DNA of 64,000 nucleotides from Rossellomorea vietnamensis NBRC 101237. Its GTDB lineage: Bacteria; Bacillota; Bacilli; Bacillales; Bacillaceae_B. The notes beneath the pieces are model-generated. The model searched no databases. It was not told where the DNA came from and saw only the letters and a program-made list of their open reading frames with translations. The stretch is from assembly GCF_001591825.1 (NCBI RefSeq), contig NZ_BCVQ01000007.1, positions 1 to 64,000 of the forward strand, in the 5' to 3' direction. Numbering within the stretch: the stretch's first letter is position 1; the number at the start of each line of letters is the position of its first letter. Shown piece after piece: positions 40,108-47,848 of the stretch. The position numbers and the translations under genes are program-made.

Positions 40108-40132
40108 AATAGGCGGAAGCATTCCGCTTAAT
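40108..40132. repeat. AATAGGCGGA hairpin repeat, isolated copy
   Basis: AATAGGCGGA and TTCCGCTTAATT make an imperfect palindrome related to the four-copy cluster at 10144-10336. It lies about 100 bp outside the left end of the transposon-like element. Confidence 0.6.
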
Positions 40133-40244
40133 TCGTCATGAGACATGAGAATAGTTAATATTGGAGTTTTATAGATGTTTGACTTTCATAAAAGAAACAG
40201 TTTGTGGTCATTGATCATGAACAAATAGTAATGATAGAAAAGAG

Positions 40245-40269
40245 AAAAAACGCTTCGATACAAAGATAT
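40245..40269 (-). terminator. Left half of the split kinase terminator, with target duplication
   Basis: AAAAAACGCTTCG (40245-40257) plus ATACAAAGATAT (40258-40269) complement CAAAGCGTTTTTT (46094-46106). Joined, they make AACGCTTCGATA-CAAAGA-TATCAAAGCGTT and six T, an intrinsic terminator with one mismatch. The 12-bp ATACAAAGATAT occurs directly repeated at 46082-46093. Thus the element inserted into the hairpin. The duplication is 6-12 bp depending on whether TAT/ATA belongs to the inverted repeats. Confidence 0.75.
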
Positions 40270-40312
40270 AAAGGGTTCCGTTTTGAGGTGCTTTTCGAAT
40301 AAATGACACTAG

Positions 40313-40343
40313 AAATGACGTATGAATTGGCATACGTCATTTT
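40313..40343 (+). terminator. Hairpin inside the left end of the element
   Basis: AAATGACGTATG (40313-40324) pairs with CATACGTCATTT (40331-40342), followed by T-rich sequence. It overlaps the second subterminal motif and may stop host transcripts entering the element. Confidence 0.6.
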
Positions 40344-40417
40344 CTTGTTATATCAATGTTTTCCCACCTTTTTATACTTTTTTGGCAGTGAAATGTTTAG
40401 AGTTTTTTACTATGGAC

Positions 40418-40435
40418 AATACTTATTGTACAATG
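40418..40435 (+). promoter_or_regulatory. Putative operator/promoter of the transposition module
   Basis: ACAATA and TATTGT flank CT in an inverted repeat that abuts a TACAAT -10-like box, about 50 bp before the small ribbon-helix-helix-like gene. A fitting -35 is not clear. The small protein may autoregulate here. Confidence 0.35.
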
Positions 40436-40487
40436 AAAACTTGATGCCAATTAAGGTGTCAATATGCTTGTCATTTTGGAGGTCATT

Positions 40488-40721
40488 ATGAAATTTATTG
40501 AACCAAAGAAGAGATTAGAAAAAAAGACGGATTGGCGTGTTTCTGAACACACAAAATTAACGGTTAAACATTATGCTGAATATACAGGTTATACAGAAGA
40601 TGAAGTGGTAGATATATTCTTAAAGAACCTTTTGGATGACGAAAAATTTACAGAATGGGTAAATAGTAAACGACGCAACAAGAGAATAGTCCAACAATTA
40701 GCCCTTAGTGAGGAGATCTAA
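40488..40721 (+). CDS. Small ribbon-helix-helix-like accessory protein of the transposon
   Basis: This 77-residue protein has DWRVSEHTKLTVKHYAEYTGYTEDEVVDIFLKNLL, an arrangement of a short strand and two helices like ribbon-helix-helix proteins, then a basic tail (SKRRNKRIVQQL). ATG 40488 follows GGAGG at seven bases. Its stop overlaps the transposase start (TAATG), so translation is coupled. It may bind the subterminal repeats or regulate the transposase. Assignment rests on length, pattern and position. Confidence 0.55.
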   Translation: MKFIEPKKRLEKKTDWRVSEHTKLTVKHYAEYTGYTEDEVVDIFLKNLLDDEKFTEWVNSKRRNKRIVQQLALSEEI

Positions 40722-42667
40722 TGGCGAAACTAAAGCGGTTAACTAATCAATCTGACGATATTTTTCAAGTAATTGTCCCCGTATCTGATGAAGAGCTTTT
40801 AAATAGGGAAAAGAATTACCTTTTGATGCCGGATAATCGATTTGCAACAAAATTTAGGGGTGCTCTTTTTCAACCGGTTACTATCAGGTATAAAGAAAAA
40901 GAATTCTTAATCCAAATGAATACCTGTATCAACCCTTATTGTTACAACTTTGGCAGATCACAAATTACTTATGATTCAAAAGGTAAGCCAAAACGATTTA
41001 AGCTTGCCCTCTCTCAGTCCAAGTCTCAGAATCAATCAAGGCTGGTTTGTAATCCTGACCCAATTTGCTCTTCTAGTTCGGTGCTAGGTTGTAGCAATGT
41101 AACTGTGTCAAATTGGGCGGTTGCTGAAGAAATAAAGAGACTATCTTTAATAAACACAATACTCCCAATTGAACCTGAGTATGAATTCCATAAATCCGGA
41201 TGTGAAAATGAGTATATTACTCCATTTACTCAAAAGAGTGCATTTAGAAAGTGTGGTAAAAGTAGCTCGAACTCACAAAAGTACCAATGTAAGAGTTGCA
41301 AGAAGATAACCAACGTTCTTCCTACCACCAAGGAGAGCACCACCTACCATCAAAAGAGAAATGACATTCTGCCCTTGTTCGCAGAGTTAATTACAAATCG
41401 TACACCTGTTAATAGGGTAATTGAAATTCTTGATATTGGAGCACAAACTTACTACAGTAAATTGGAATGGCTCTATAGGAAGTGTTTAGAATTTCAAGAA
41501 AGACACGAGGCAAAACTTAAAGAGAAGAACTTTAAAGAGGTATGGATCAATACAGATAAGATGATTTATTATTTGAACAATGTGCGGAAGACGAATGCTG
41601 GGTCCAAATATCTCCTGGAGCAAGAAGAGAAGCAATTTCCTACACAGGTTGTGATTAGCAGCGACAACGATTCCAGATATGTATTTAGAGCTGATGTCGC
41701 TTATGATTGGGACATTACTTTGGCTGAGATAAGTAAACACACTTCAGCATACAAAGATGATCACCTCCACACCTTTGCTCAAAGATACGGCCATTTAAGA
41801 TTCCCTTATGCCCCTCAGCCACCAACAGAATTTGATAAACAAACGCATATTGAGTATGAAAAGGAAAGGACTAATTTCGTTCGGAGGGCAGACTATATAG
41901 ACGGATTGCATATTAACTCAACTTATACTACAATTGCTCATTTTTGGCACTTAAAGCAGTTATTAAATGCTAAAGAATGGAGGGTCACAACAGATCAAGA
42001 TGCTTCTATTAATTCTGCATTAATGCGTGTATTTGCCAAAGAAGTTGGGTTAACTGACCTCCATCATTTTATATATAAAATTGATAAAAGCAAGACTTTG
42101 AGAGAGTCTTTGAAGGACTTCCAAGATTCTCGTTCTGCGATAAAAAACTGGGCAATCAATTCAGGTTTAGAGCATAAAGGTGTTTTCTATTTAGCTGAAC
42201 TAATGCTTGAAGAACAACTAAAGACACATAAGTTTTATGAAGAGTTTAAAAAAGAAGGCAGAACAGCTCGGAAGTGGGCTCAGAACCCAATTGATCACCC
42301 CATTCCATTTAGAGATACAGGATATGCAACTGTCGATTGTACAACTGACATAAGCTCCTGTGAACCTATTGAGTTGGCTAGAATGCTTCTTAAAGTGAAC
42401 AATAAATCAACTGACACCTTCATCAATCAAATCCGCCGGAGATTATCAATATTAGAAAGACCGTTAGTCACTTCAAGGGGCGATGGGAAGAGTTATATTT
42501 ATTCCAACTTCAATCCGAAGTACGCACAATACGCTATCACAATACTAAGAACTTTTTACAACTTTTGTATGCCTTTTAAAGCTTTTGGAGAATTGGCAAC
42601 ACCGGCTCAAAGAATCGGGATTGTAGAAAAAATATACAGTTGGGAAGATATCATCTACTTGAGATAA
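40721..42667 (+). CDS. Putative DDE-type transposase with zinc-ribbon N-terminus
   Basis: This 648-residue protein begins with Cys pairs (CINPYC; later CNPDPIC) and a second ribbon-like set (FRKCGKSSSNSQKYQCKSCKK), reminiscent of the IS1/IS1595 zinc ribbon. An HTH-like part follows (TPVNRVIEILDIGAQTYYSKLEWL). A possible catalytic domain has VWINTDKMIYYLN and VTTDQDASINSALM, candidate Asp residues for a DDE core. Bacilli carry similar large proteins annotated only as insertion element proteins. Inverted repeats, target duplication and partner gene make it the likely transposase of this element. The family and catalytic residues need confirmation. Confidence 0.65.
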   Translation: MAKLKRLTNQSDDIFQVIVPVSDEELLNREKNYLLMPDNRFATKFRGALFQPVTIRYKEKEFLIQMNTCINPYCYNFGRSQITYDSKGKPKRFKLALSQSKSQNQSRLVCNPDPICSSSSVLGCSNVTVSNWAVAEEIKRLSLINTILPIEPEYEFHKSGCENEYITPFTQKSAFRKCGKSSSNSQKYQCKSCKKITNVLPTTKESTTYHQKRNDILPLFAELITNRTPVNRVIEILDIGAQTYYSKLEWLYRKCLEFQERHEAKLKEKNFKEVWINTDKMIYYLNNVRKTNAGSKYLLEQEEKQFPTQVVISSDNDSRYVFRADVAYDWDITLAEISKHTSAYKDDHLHTFAQRYGHLRFPYAPQPPTEFDKQTHIEYEKERTNFVRRADYIDGLHINSTYTTIAHFWHLKQLLNAKEWRVTTDQDASINSALMRVFAKEVGLTDLHHFIYKIDKSKTLRESLKDFQDSRSAIKNWAINSGLEHKGVFYLAELMLEEQLKTHKFYEEFKKEGRTARKWAQNPIDHPIPFRDTGYATVDCTTDISSCEPIELARMLLKVNNKSTDTFINQIRRRLSILERPLVTSRGDGKSYIYSNFNPKYAQYAITILRTFYNFCMPFKAFGELATPAQRIGIVEKIYSWEDIIYLR

Positions 42668-42704
42668 AAAGACCTCAAATCCATTGGACTTGAGGTCTTT
42701 TTTT
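42666..42704 (+). terminator. Terminator of the transposase operon
   Basis: AAAAGACCTCAAATCC pairs with GGACTTGAGGTCTTTT except for one mismatch, followed by T7. Confidence 0.85.
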
Positions 42705-42791
42705 AGTAATATGGTTATTCAATTAAAACCCCCTTTACTTGAATAAAGGCGTATTCATTATGAAACGCTTCCATATTATCATTCCACCATA

Positions 42792-43457
42792 CTATTTCAA
42801 CTTCAACTTCTTGATAACAGTATTATATTCTTCTTTGGTACACTCCTCCTTACCATACCTAACCTTCTCATAAATAGGGATAATGTCTTCAGGACCTTTA
42901 ATCCTTTGAAACCATTCACTAATCGTTTCTTGGGGTTGTTTCTTAGATGAATTGCTTAAACTTTTTTCCCATTCTATCAAGGTTCTTCTGATTTTGTGCA
43001 GATTGTTGTAATTTGAAGTGTGAATGATTTCGGAGTTTTGGTTATTCTCCAACTGTTTATTAACTGCTGCTTTTGTTATTATTTCATCGTCTACTATTTC
43101 TCTTTTCCGTGCTCTTTTTTTAGACCGCCTTATCAATACCACGATTATTATTGTTATAAAAAGAATAGCTAAAATACTGTACGTGATAATTTTTCTCTTA
43201 GACATTCCAGAGTTAAAGTCAAGTTCACTTAATGGTTCATCAAAATTACTTTCCCATCTTCCACTCCCTCTTTCAGGTACTTCATCTAATATGGTATATC
43301 TTGTATAAGATTCTGAGGTTGGCTTTTTTTCACCATCTTCGTGTGCAAAGTTGTCCTTGATGCCAGAAGCAACACTCGAAGATATGGTGGTAATTAAATA
43401 ACCACATCCAATGCTTAATAAAATAAACAAAATGACAAATGGTAAACGTTTTTTCAT
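42792..43457 (-). CDS. Membrane protein with DUF4129-like C-terminus, third gene of MoxR cargo operon
   Basis: This protein of about 221 residues starts at ATG 43457, with GGGGG before it, 15 bp after the DUF58 stop. One N-terminal helix (FVILFILLSIGCGYLI) and a second helix (KIITYSILAILFITIIIVVLI) enclose an extracytoplasmic loop of about 70 residues. The C-terminal cytoplasmic region has ETISEWFQRI...IPIYEKVRYGKEECTKEEYNTVIKKLK, like the DUF4129/transglutaminase-associated tail seen in MoxR-DUF58 operons. The usual transglutaminase domain is missing. It probably forms the membrane part of the cargo system. Confidence 0.6.
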   Translation of the reverse strand: MKKRLPFVILFILLSIGCGYLITTISSSVASGIKDNFAHEDGEKKPTSESYTRYTILDEVPERGSGRWESNFDEPLSELDFNSGMSKRKIITYSILAILFITIIIVVLIRRSKKRARKREIVDDEIITKAAVNKQLENNQNSEIIHTSNYNNLHKIRRTLIEWEKSLSNSSKKQPQETISEWFQRIKGPEDIIPIYEKVRYGKEECTKEEYNTVIKKLKLK

Positions 43458-43471
43458 CTGAAACCCCCAGT

Positions 43472-44581
43472 TTATATTTTTAAGTGAATCCATTGGTTTC
43501 TTGCTGTTGGTTCAGGGGGAGTTCCAATCACTAACGCCAGAGAGTTTTCAGCTTTTTTTGATAAGGCGTAATCATAAAACCTTGAGGATGGTAAAAACAC
43601 GCCATTCGAATCCAGCAGAGCAAGGGATTCGATTATCTTTTTTAATTGAGAACGGTCCATATCATTCTCAATCCTTAATAACCCTTTTTGACCTGTTGAA
43701 TAATTCACCCATAACTCTACTTTACATCCCTCTTTGATTAAGTGGATGCATACTGAAACAGCATATTCAATTAAATCTTCCATATCTCTTCGCAAATGAA
43801 ATGGACCTTCTCCGACAGGATTAAGAAAGATTGAATAAAGGTCTCCCTGGACCTTTTGATACTTTTTTGCCAACAATTTATTCTCTTTTGCCGTTGCAAG
43901 CCAATGGATATGTCGGAAACTTTCGTTCTCATAATCTTTAGTTCCAATGATACTAGACTCATCACTAAATAAGGATTTGCTTGTATTCTTGTATCCTTGA
44001 ATGAGCGATTTTAGCTTTAAGTCGTTCAGTTTAAGTACCCTTGGAACTACTTTAAAGCTAGGTAGGTTTGTACTAGAATAATCAAGTCTGAGAGTTTGCA
44101 GACTTAGTGGAGCTGACATTGAAAGATCAAAGCCAGTCCATTGATGGTTTCCTCTTCCTTTTCCTCTTAAAGTCAATTCTATTTTTCGACTTGAATTTGG
44201 TGGCAGGTTGATTTTCTTCGAAAACAAACTCGTTTCATAAAGACCCTGGTTGTTCTCTACAAAAACCAGGTCACTTTCACTGCTAGTCTCAATATTTATC
44301 TTTAAGTTGTAAATAGGGAATGCCGATTCGTTCTTTATCTCGAGAACTCCGGAGAAATCCTCCCTAATACTCGAGATATCAAGATATTTTTTGAAACTCC
44401 AATTTATCTTGTTTCGAAAGTATCGCAGGTAATAATAAGAAAGAACATCAGCGGAAATGATGAAAGCAAATGCAAACGCCAACAAGTTAAAGCCTGCGAG
44501 ACTGCTGATCATAAATAATATTATGATTAAAATCATCACCCGTGGCTGGACGAGAAGGGATTTATCATACTGGACATTCAT
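43472..44581 (-). CDS. DUF58 (vWA-like) protein of the MoxR cargo operon
   Basis: This 369-residue protein has two N-terminal hydrophobic helices (VMILIIILFMISSLAGFNLLAFAFAFI), a beta-sandwich region, and then the DUF58 core with RHIHWLATAKENKLLAKKYQ and a vWA-like region GCKVELWVNYS. DUF58 proteins accompany MoxR ATPases, which may remodel or load them. The ATG overlaps the moxR stop (ATGA), showing translational coupling. Being inside a transposon is unusual for this otherwise housekeeping-type module. Function in this setting is unknown. Confidence 0.8.
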   Translation of the reverse strand: MNVQYDKSLLVQPRVMILIIILFMISSLAGFNLLAFAFAFIISADVLSYYYLRYFRNKINWSFKKYLDISSIREDFSGVLEIKNESAFPIYNLKINIETSSESDLVFVENNQGLYETSLFSKKINLPPNSSRKIELTLRGKGRGNHQWTGFDLSMSAPLSLQTLRLDYSSTNLPSFKVVPRVLKLNDLKLKSLIQGYKNTSKSLFSDESSIIGTKDYENESFRHIHWLATAKENKLLAKKYQKVQGDLYSIFLNPVGEGPFHLRRDMEDLIEYAVSVCIHLIKEGCKVELWVNYSTGQKGLLRIENDMDRSQLKKIIESLALLDSNGVFLPSSRFYDYALSKKAENSLALVIGTPPEPTARNQWIHLKI

Positions 44582-45501
44582 AGTGTTTCAACTGGGACAG
44601 CAACTCTATCCAAAATCTCTTCTATGATTTTTTCCTTTGATGTTTTCACTTCGCCTTCCACATTTAACGTAAGTCTGTGTGCCAGAATGGGATGAGCTAA
44701 TTGCTTAACATCATCCGGTGTACAAAAATTTCTTCCATATAAATAGGCTCTTGATTGTATCGCTCTCATATAGGATAAAGAACCTCGTGGGCTAACCCCA
44801 ATTTCCACATAATGGTGCTGCCTGGTACCTTGAATGATATCCATTAGATAGTCCTCAATATCTTCAGAGAGTGTGACTTGCTTTACGTTTTCCTTTAACT
44901 CCACGATCTCTTGGATTGAAATAACACTTTCGATTCTTTCAATTGGATTTGATTGCCGGAACCTTTTTAACATTTGCTTTTCCTTTTCTGGTGCAGGATA
45001 TCCTTGTTTTATGGTTAAAAGGAAACGGTCAAGCTGAGCATCAGGTAATGGAAATGTTCCAATAGAATCAAATGGATTTTGAGTTGCAATTACTATAAAT
45101 GGTTTTGGTAACGGATAAGTGGTACCACCTAAAGTAACATTTTTTTCTTCCATTAATTCAAGAAGAGCGGATTGAGTGCGGGGAACTGCTCTATTAATCT
45201 CATCAATAAGCAGAACATTATTGAATACAGGACCTTTTCGTACTTTAAAGTCACTTGTTTTCACATCAAAATACTCCTGCCCAACTATATCTGATGGAAG
45301 TGTATCTGGAGTAAATTGAAGACGGTTGAATGTACCATCGATACTCTTTGAAAAACATTTTGCCATCGTTGTTTTTCCTGTACCAGGAACATCTTCCAAA
45401 AGTACGTGACCGTCGCTAAGCAATGCAATAATCATTAGCTCAATTTCTTTTTCTTTATCAACCATAACCTTAGATACATTTTCTTTTATATTTTCAAGCA
45501 T
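44578..45501 (-). CDS. MoxR-family AAA+ ATPase
   Basis: This 307-residue AAA+ protein has Walker A (EDVPGTGKTTMAK), Walker B (LLIDEINRAVP), sensor 1 (IATQNPFD) and a C-terminal sensor-2 region (GVSPRGSLSYMRAIQSRAYLYGR). MoxR ATPases act as chaperones for vWA/DUF58 partners and are found in stress and conflict systems. The ribosome site is AAGGTGTGAG. A 39-codon frame with a good ribosome site lies 45 bp upstream and may begin the operon. It is carried in the transposon along with its DUF58 partner. Confidence 0.88.
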   Translation of the reverse strand: MLENIKENVSKVMVDKEKEIELMIIALLSDGHVLLEDVPGTGKTTMAKCFSKSIDGTFNRLQFTPDTLPSDIVGQEYFDVKTSDFKVRKGPVFNNVLLIDEINRAVPRTQSALLELMEEKNVTLGGTTYPLPKPFIVIATQNPFDSIGTFPLPDAQLDRFLLTIKQGYPAPEKEKQMLKRFRQSNPIERIESVISIQEIVELKENVKQVTLSEDIEDYLMDIIQGTRQHHYVEIGVSPRGSLSYMRAIQSRAYLYGRNFCTPDDVKQLAHPILAHRLTLNVEGEVKTSKEKIIEEILDRVAVPVETL

Positions 45502-45545
45502 CTTCTCACACCTTTTTCATTATTTATCAAACAATGGAATAAAGA

Positions 45546-45665
45546 TTATTTCCACCTCTTGATCTTTTCCAACTTTTTCATAAGTGATTCTAAGTTTACA
45601 ACGCTGTTTAGCTGGTTATAAACAATTCTAATCTTCCTCAACCTTTCTTCAATATCTCCTTTCAT
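45546..45665 (-). CDS. Small basic helical protein at the head of the MoxR operon
   Basis: This 39-residue frame starts with ATG after AAAGGAGG at nine bases, a near-ideal site. The sequence (MKGDIEERLRKIRIVYNQLN..., ending in KKLEKIKRWK) is charged and mostly helical. It precedes moxR by 45 bp on the same strand. No homologue is recalled. It may be a small regulator or a component of the cargo system, or a leader peptide. Confidence 0.45.
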   Translation of the reverse strand: MKGDIEERLRKIRIVYNQLNSVVNLESLMKKLEKIKRWK

Positions 45666-46123
45666 CTTTAATATCCTCCTTTAGTCATTTAACTAAAGAA
45701 ATTAATATTTTGTTTCACAAACTTTAATCTTTTTCCGGCAGAGATATCTTCTTTTGTAAACTTACCTTTCTCAACGAACTATTTGAAATTTAAATACTGA
45801 ATTTTCAGGTTATTACTATTTTACCATAAAATTCCTTAATCCCTTAAAAAAGTTCAGAAAAACACTGGATTCAATTGATATCATCGATTTTTCTTCAGTC
45901 TTATGTTTCAGTATACGAATACAAACCCCTTTACCTACTCAATATTAGATTTCAGAATATTACACAAAAAAACTCGCCAAAAGCTGGCGAGTTTTTTTCA
46001 GTTTTTATGTCAATTTGTTTGTCATTTCGTTTGTCAATTCGGGCTGTTTTTTCGAAAAAGCACCTCAAAACGGAACCCTTTATACAAAGATATCAAAGCG
46101 TTTTTTGTTTGGAAAGACGATCC
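45666..46123. other. Right-end region of the element and kinase flank
   Basis: No supported gene is here beyond the MoxR-operon leader side. It contains a perfect hairpin AAAAAAACTCGCC (45966-45978) / GGCGAGTTTTTTT (45986-45998) that works as a terminator on both strands, three 12-bp GTCA-type repeats (46009-46044), the right inverted repeat (46051-46081), the duplicated target (46082-46093) and the near half of the kinase terminator (46094-46106). Confidence 0.7.
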
Positions 46124-47848
46124 TCACACCGGCATCAAAATCCGAATCGAAGTCCCTTCCCCAGGCGTGCTCTTCACGTTGATGCTTCCCTGGTGAAGCT
46201 GGATCAGCTGCTTCGTAATGGCCATCCCCAAGCCGGTTCCGCTTCCTGAGTCGCTTGTGTTGGTGCCGCGGTAGTAGCGTTGGAAAAGGCTGTTGACGGT
46301 TTTTGGGTCCATGCCGATTCCTTCGTCAGTGATGGTGATTTGGCACAGGTGATGTTCGATGACATCAAGGGAGACGGTGATCGTCGTTCCTGCCGGGTTG
46401 TATTTCAGTGCGTTTTCGACGATGTTGTCGATGATTCGTTGAAACCATTTGGGGTCGACGGATGCTGTGATCTTTTCGTCTTCTGCCTGGAAATCGATGT
46501 TCATTTCCCTGTAGTCGGGGTTGTTCAAATAACCGATGATGGTCCGGCGTATGAGTTCGGTGATATTCATTTTTTCACGGACGATCGGCAATGCGCCGTT
46601 TTTGATGCGGTAGGTCAGCGTCAGGTCATCGAGTAAATCCTTCATGTAAGCGGATTTGCTGCCGATAATTTCGGCGAATTCCCTTACTTCTTCCTGGGAC
46701 CAGTGATATTCCTTTGACTCCAGTATCTTGGAGTAGCCTGCGATGGAGGAGAGGGGTGTTTTCAGGTCATGAGAAATGCCGCTGATCCATTCCTCGCGGG
46801 TCACTTTGATTTTTTTTCGTTGATCCTGGTTGTCTTTCAAGGTGTCCGTTAATTGTGAAAGGTTCGTGATCAGCTCTTGATACAGCTTGTATTTTCGTTT
46901 GATCTTTCCGTTCTTTTTAAAAAGGAGGGGCTGTTCGACGTGATTGACGGGCTGCTCATAGACGCCGTTCCCGAGCTTCTCGATCCACTGCATCATGGTC
47001 ATCAGGGGTTTGCCGAATTTGCGGGCATACCAAAAGGTGATGAGAAGGAGCAGTAGAATGAGCAGGACAGAAACAAGGATGATGCTGTTTCCAACCTTGC
47101 TGTCGATTTTCTCTTCCAATGTAGCTGCCATGTCCTTGAGAGGCATCCCCATCAAAATCGTTTGCTGCGTACCCTCATTATAATAGGAAGAAACGGATTC
47201 TTCCTTGGATTGGGTCATGGTGAGGATTTCTTGATGAGAGTATGTCTTGGGCTTGTTCCCGGCATTATAGCTGTCTATCACTTTTCCAGAACTGTCCACG
47301 AGCTGGACCCAGGCGTTAGTGGTCTGAAGTTCTGAAAGGACTCCTTTCCGAAAGTCTAATTTTCCCTTCTTCCAATTGACGTGCTGTTTCACAGAATCCA
47401 GGAGAAGTGATTCTCCATTTTCTTCTCTGAAGAAGACCAGCGGGGCATCAGGTTCGGTTTCATTCAACCGCCAGTAGGAGTAGTCGAGCGTTGGGTCATT
47501 CTCCAATAAGAGTCCGGCGAGTTCTCCCTCATTAAAAGTGGAAGGGGTGTCGTCAAGCTCGGGATATCCTCCGAGGAGCTTTCCATCCGCAGACACGACC
47601 AGCAGGCGGCCGTGCTGTTCTCCCACCAGCTTTTTCAAACGGTCGGAAATGCCGGCTTTTCCATCTTCAACCGTAATATTTTGCGAAATAAAATAGTCTT
47701 CCGCCAAGGACAAATCGTTTTCTGCTTCACTGTCGGAAAGGAAGTAGCCGATGATTCCGAAAAGGAAGAACAGCAGCACTCCGCTTAGGAAGAAGATGAG
47801 CATGAGCTGCAGAAAGAGCTGGACGACAAACCGTTTATGGATGTTCAT
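46124..47848 (-). CDS. Sensor histidine kinase
   Basis: This 574-residue kinase has a first membrane helix at about 10-35, an extracytoplasmic domain of about 220 residues, a second helix (NSIILVSVLLILLLLLITFWY, about 254-274), a linker, the H box with His360 (SGISHDLKTPLSS), an N box (IVENALKYNPAG), DEGIGM and GSGTGLGMAIT. It phosphorylates the response regulator whose gene overlaps its start by 14 bp. The large outer loop suggests direct signal detection. The partner ABC and PH-domain genes lie divergently. The transposon has split the terminator that lay 18 bp after its stop codon. Confidence 0.88.
   Translation of the reverse strand: MNIHKRFVVQLFLQLMLIFFLSGVLLFFLFGIIGYFLSDSEAENDLSLAEDYFISQNITVEDGKAGISDRLKKLVGEQHGRLLVVSADGKLLGGYPELDDTPSTFNEGELAGLLLENDPTLDYSYWRLNETEPDAPLVFFREENGESLLLDSVKQHVNWKKGKLDFRKGVLSELQTTNAWVQLVDSSGKVIDSYNAGNKPKTYSHQEILTMTQSKEESVSSYYNEGTQQTILMGMPLKDMAATLEEKIDSKVGNSIILVSVLLILLLLLITFWYARKFGKPLMTMMQWIEKLGNGVYEQPVNHVEQPLLFKKNGKIKRKYKLYQELITNLSQLTDTLKDNQDQRKKIKVTREEWISGISHDLKTPLSSIAGYSKILESKEYHWSQEEVREFAEIIGSKSAYMKDLLDDLTLTYRIKNGALPIVREKMNITELIRRTIIGYLNNPDYREMNIDFQAEDEKITASVDPKWFQRIIDNIVENALKYNPAGTTITVSLDVIEHHLCQITITDEGIGMDPKTVNSLFQRYYRGTNTSDSGSGTGLGMAITKQLIQLHQGSINVKSTPGEGTSIRILMPV

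Larger units (their letters stand above)
40270..46081. mobile_element. 5.8-kb transposon-like element with MoxR/DUF58 cargo
   Basis: Terminal inverted repeats: 40270-40299 (AAAGGGTTCCGTTTTGAGG...CTTTTCGAA) and the complement at 46051-46081, differing by one T. Subterminal AAATGAC-type motifs recur with a 12-bp period at both ends (40301, 40313; complement at 46009, 46021, 46033). Flanking direct copies of ATACAAAGATAT sit inside a split host terminator. Contents: ribbon-helix-helix-like protein, 648-residue putative transposase, then an opposite-strand operon for a small protein, MoxR ATPase, DUF58 and a DUF4129-like protein. A perfect hairpin at 45966-45998 and another at 40313-40343 may insulate the ends. 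Transposition activity is inferred. Confidence 0.75.

Noticed and set aside
40245-46106. Site-specific integrative element with attL/attR cores
   Set aside because: The 12-bp direct core between inverted arms could suggest this, but no integrase is present and inverted repeats with subterminal motifs and a putative DDE-type transposase fit transposition better.
45875-46249. 124-residue plus-strand frame across the right end of the element
   Set aside because: It crosses a perfect terminator, the subterminal repeats, the inverted repeat and the end of the kinase gene; not a gene.
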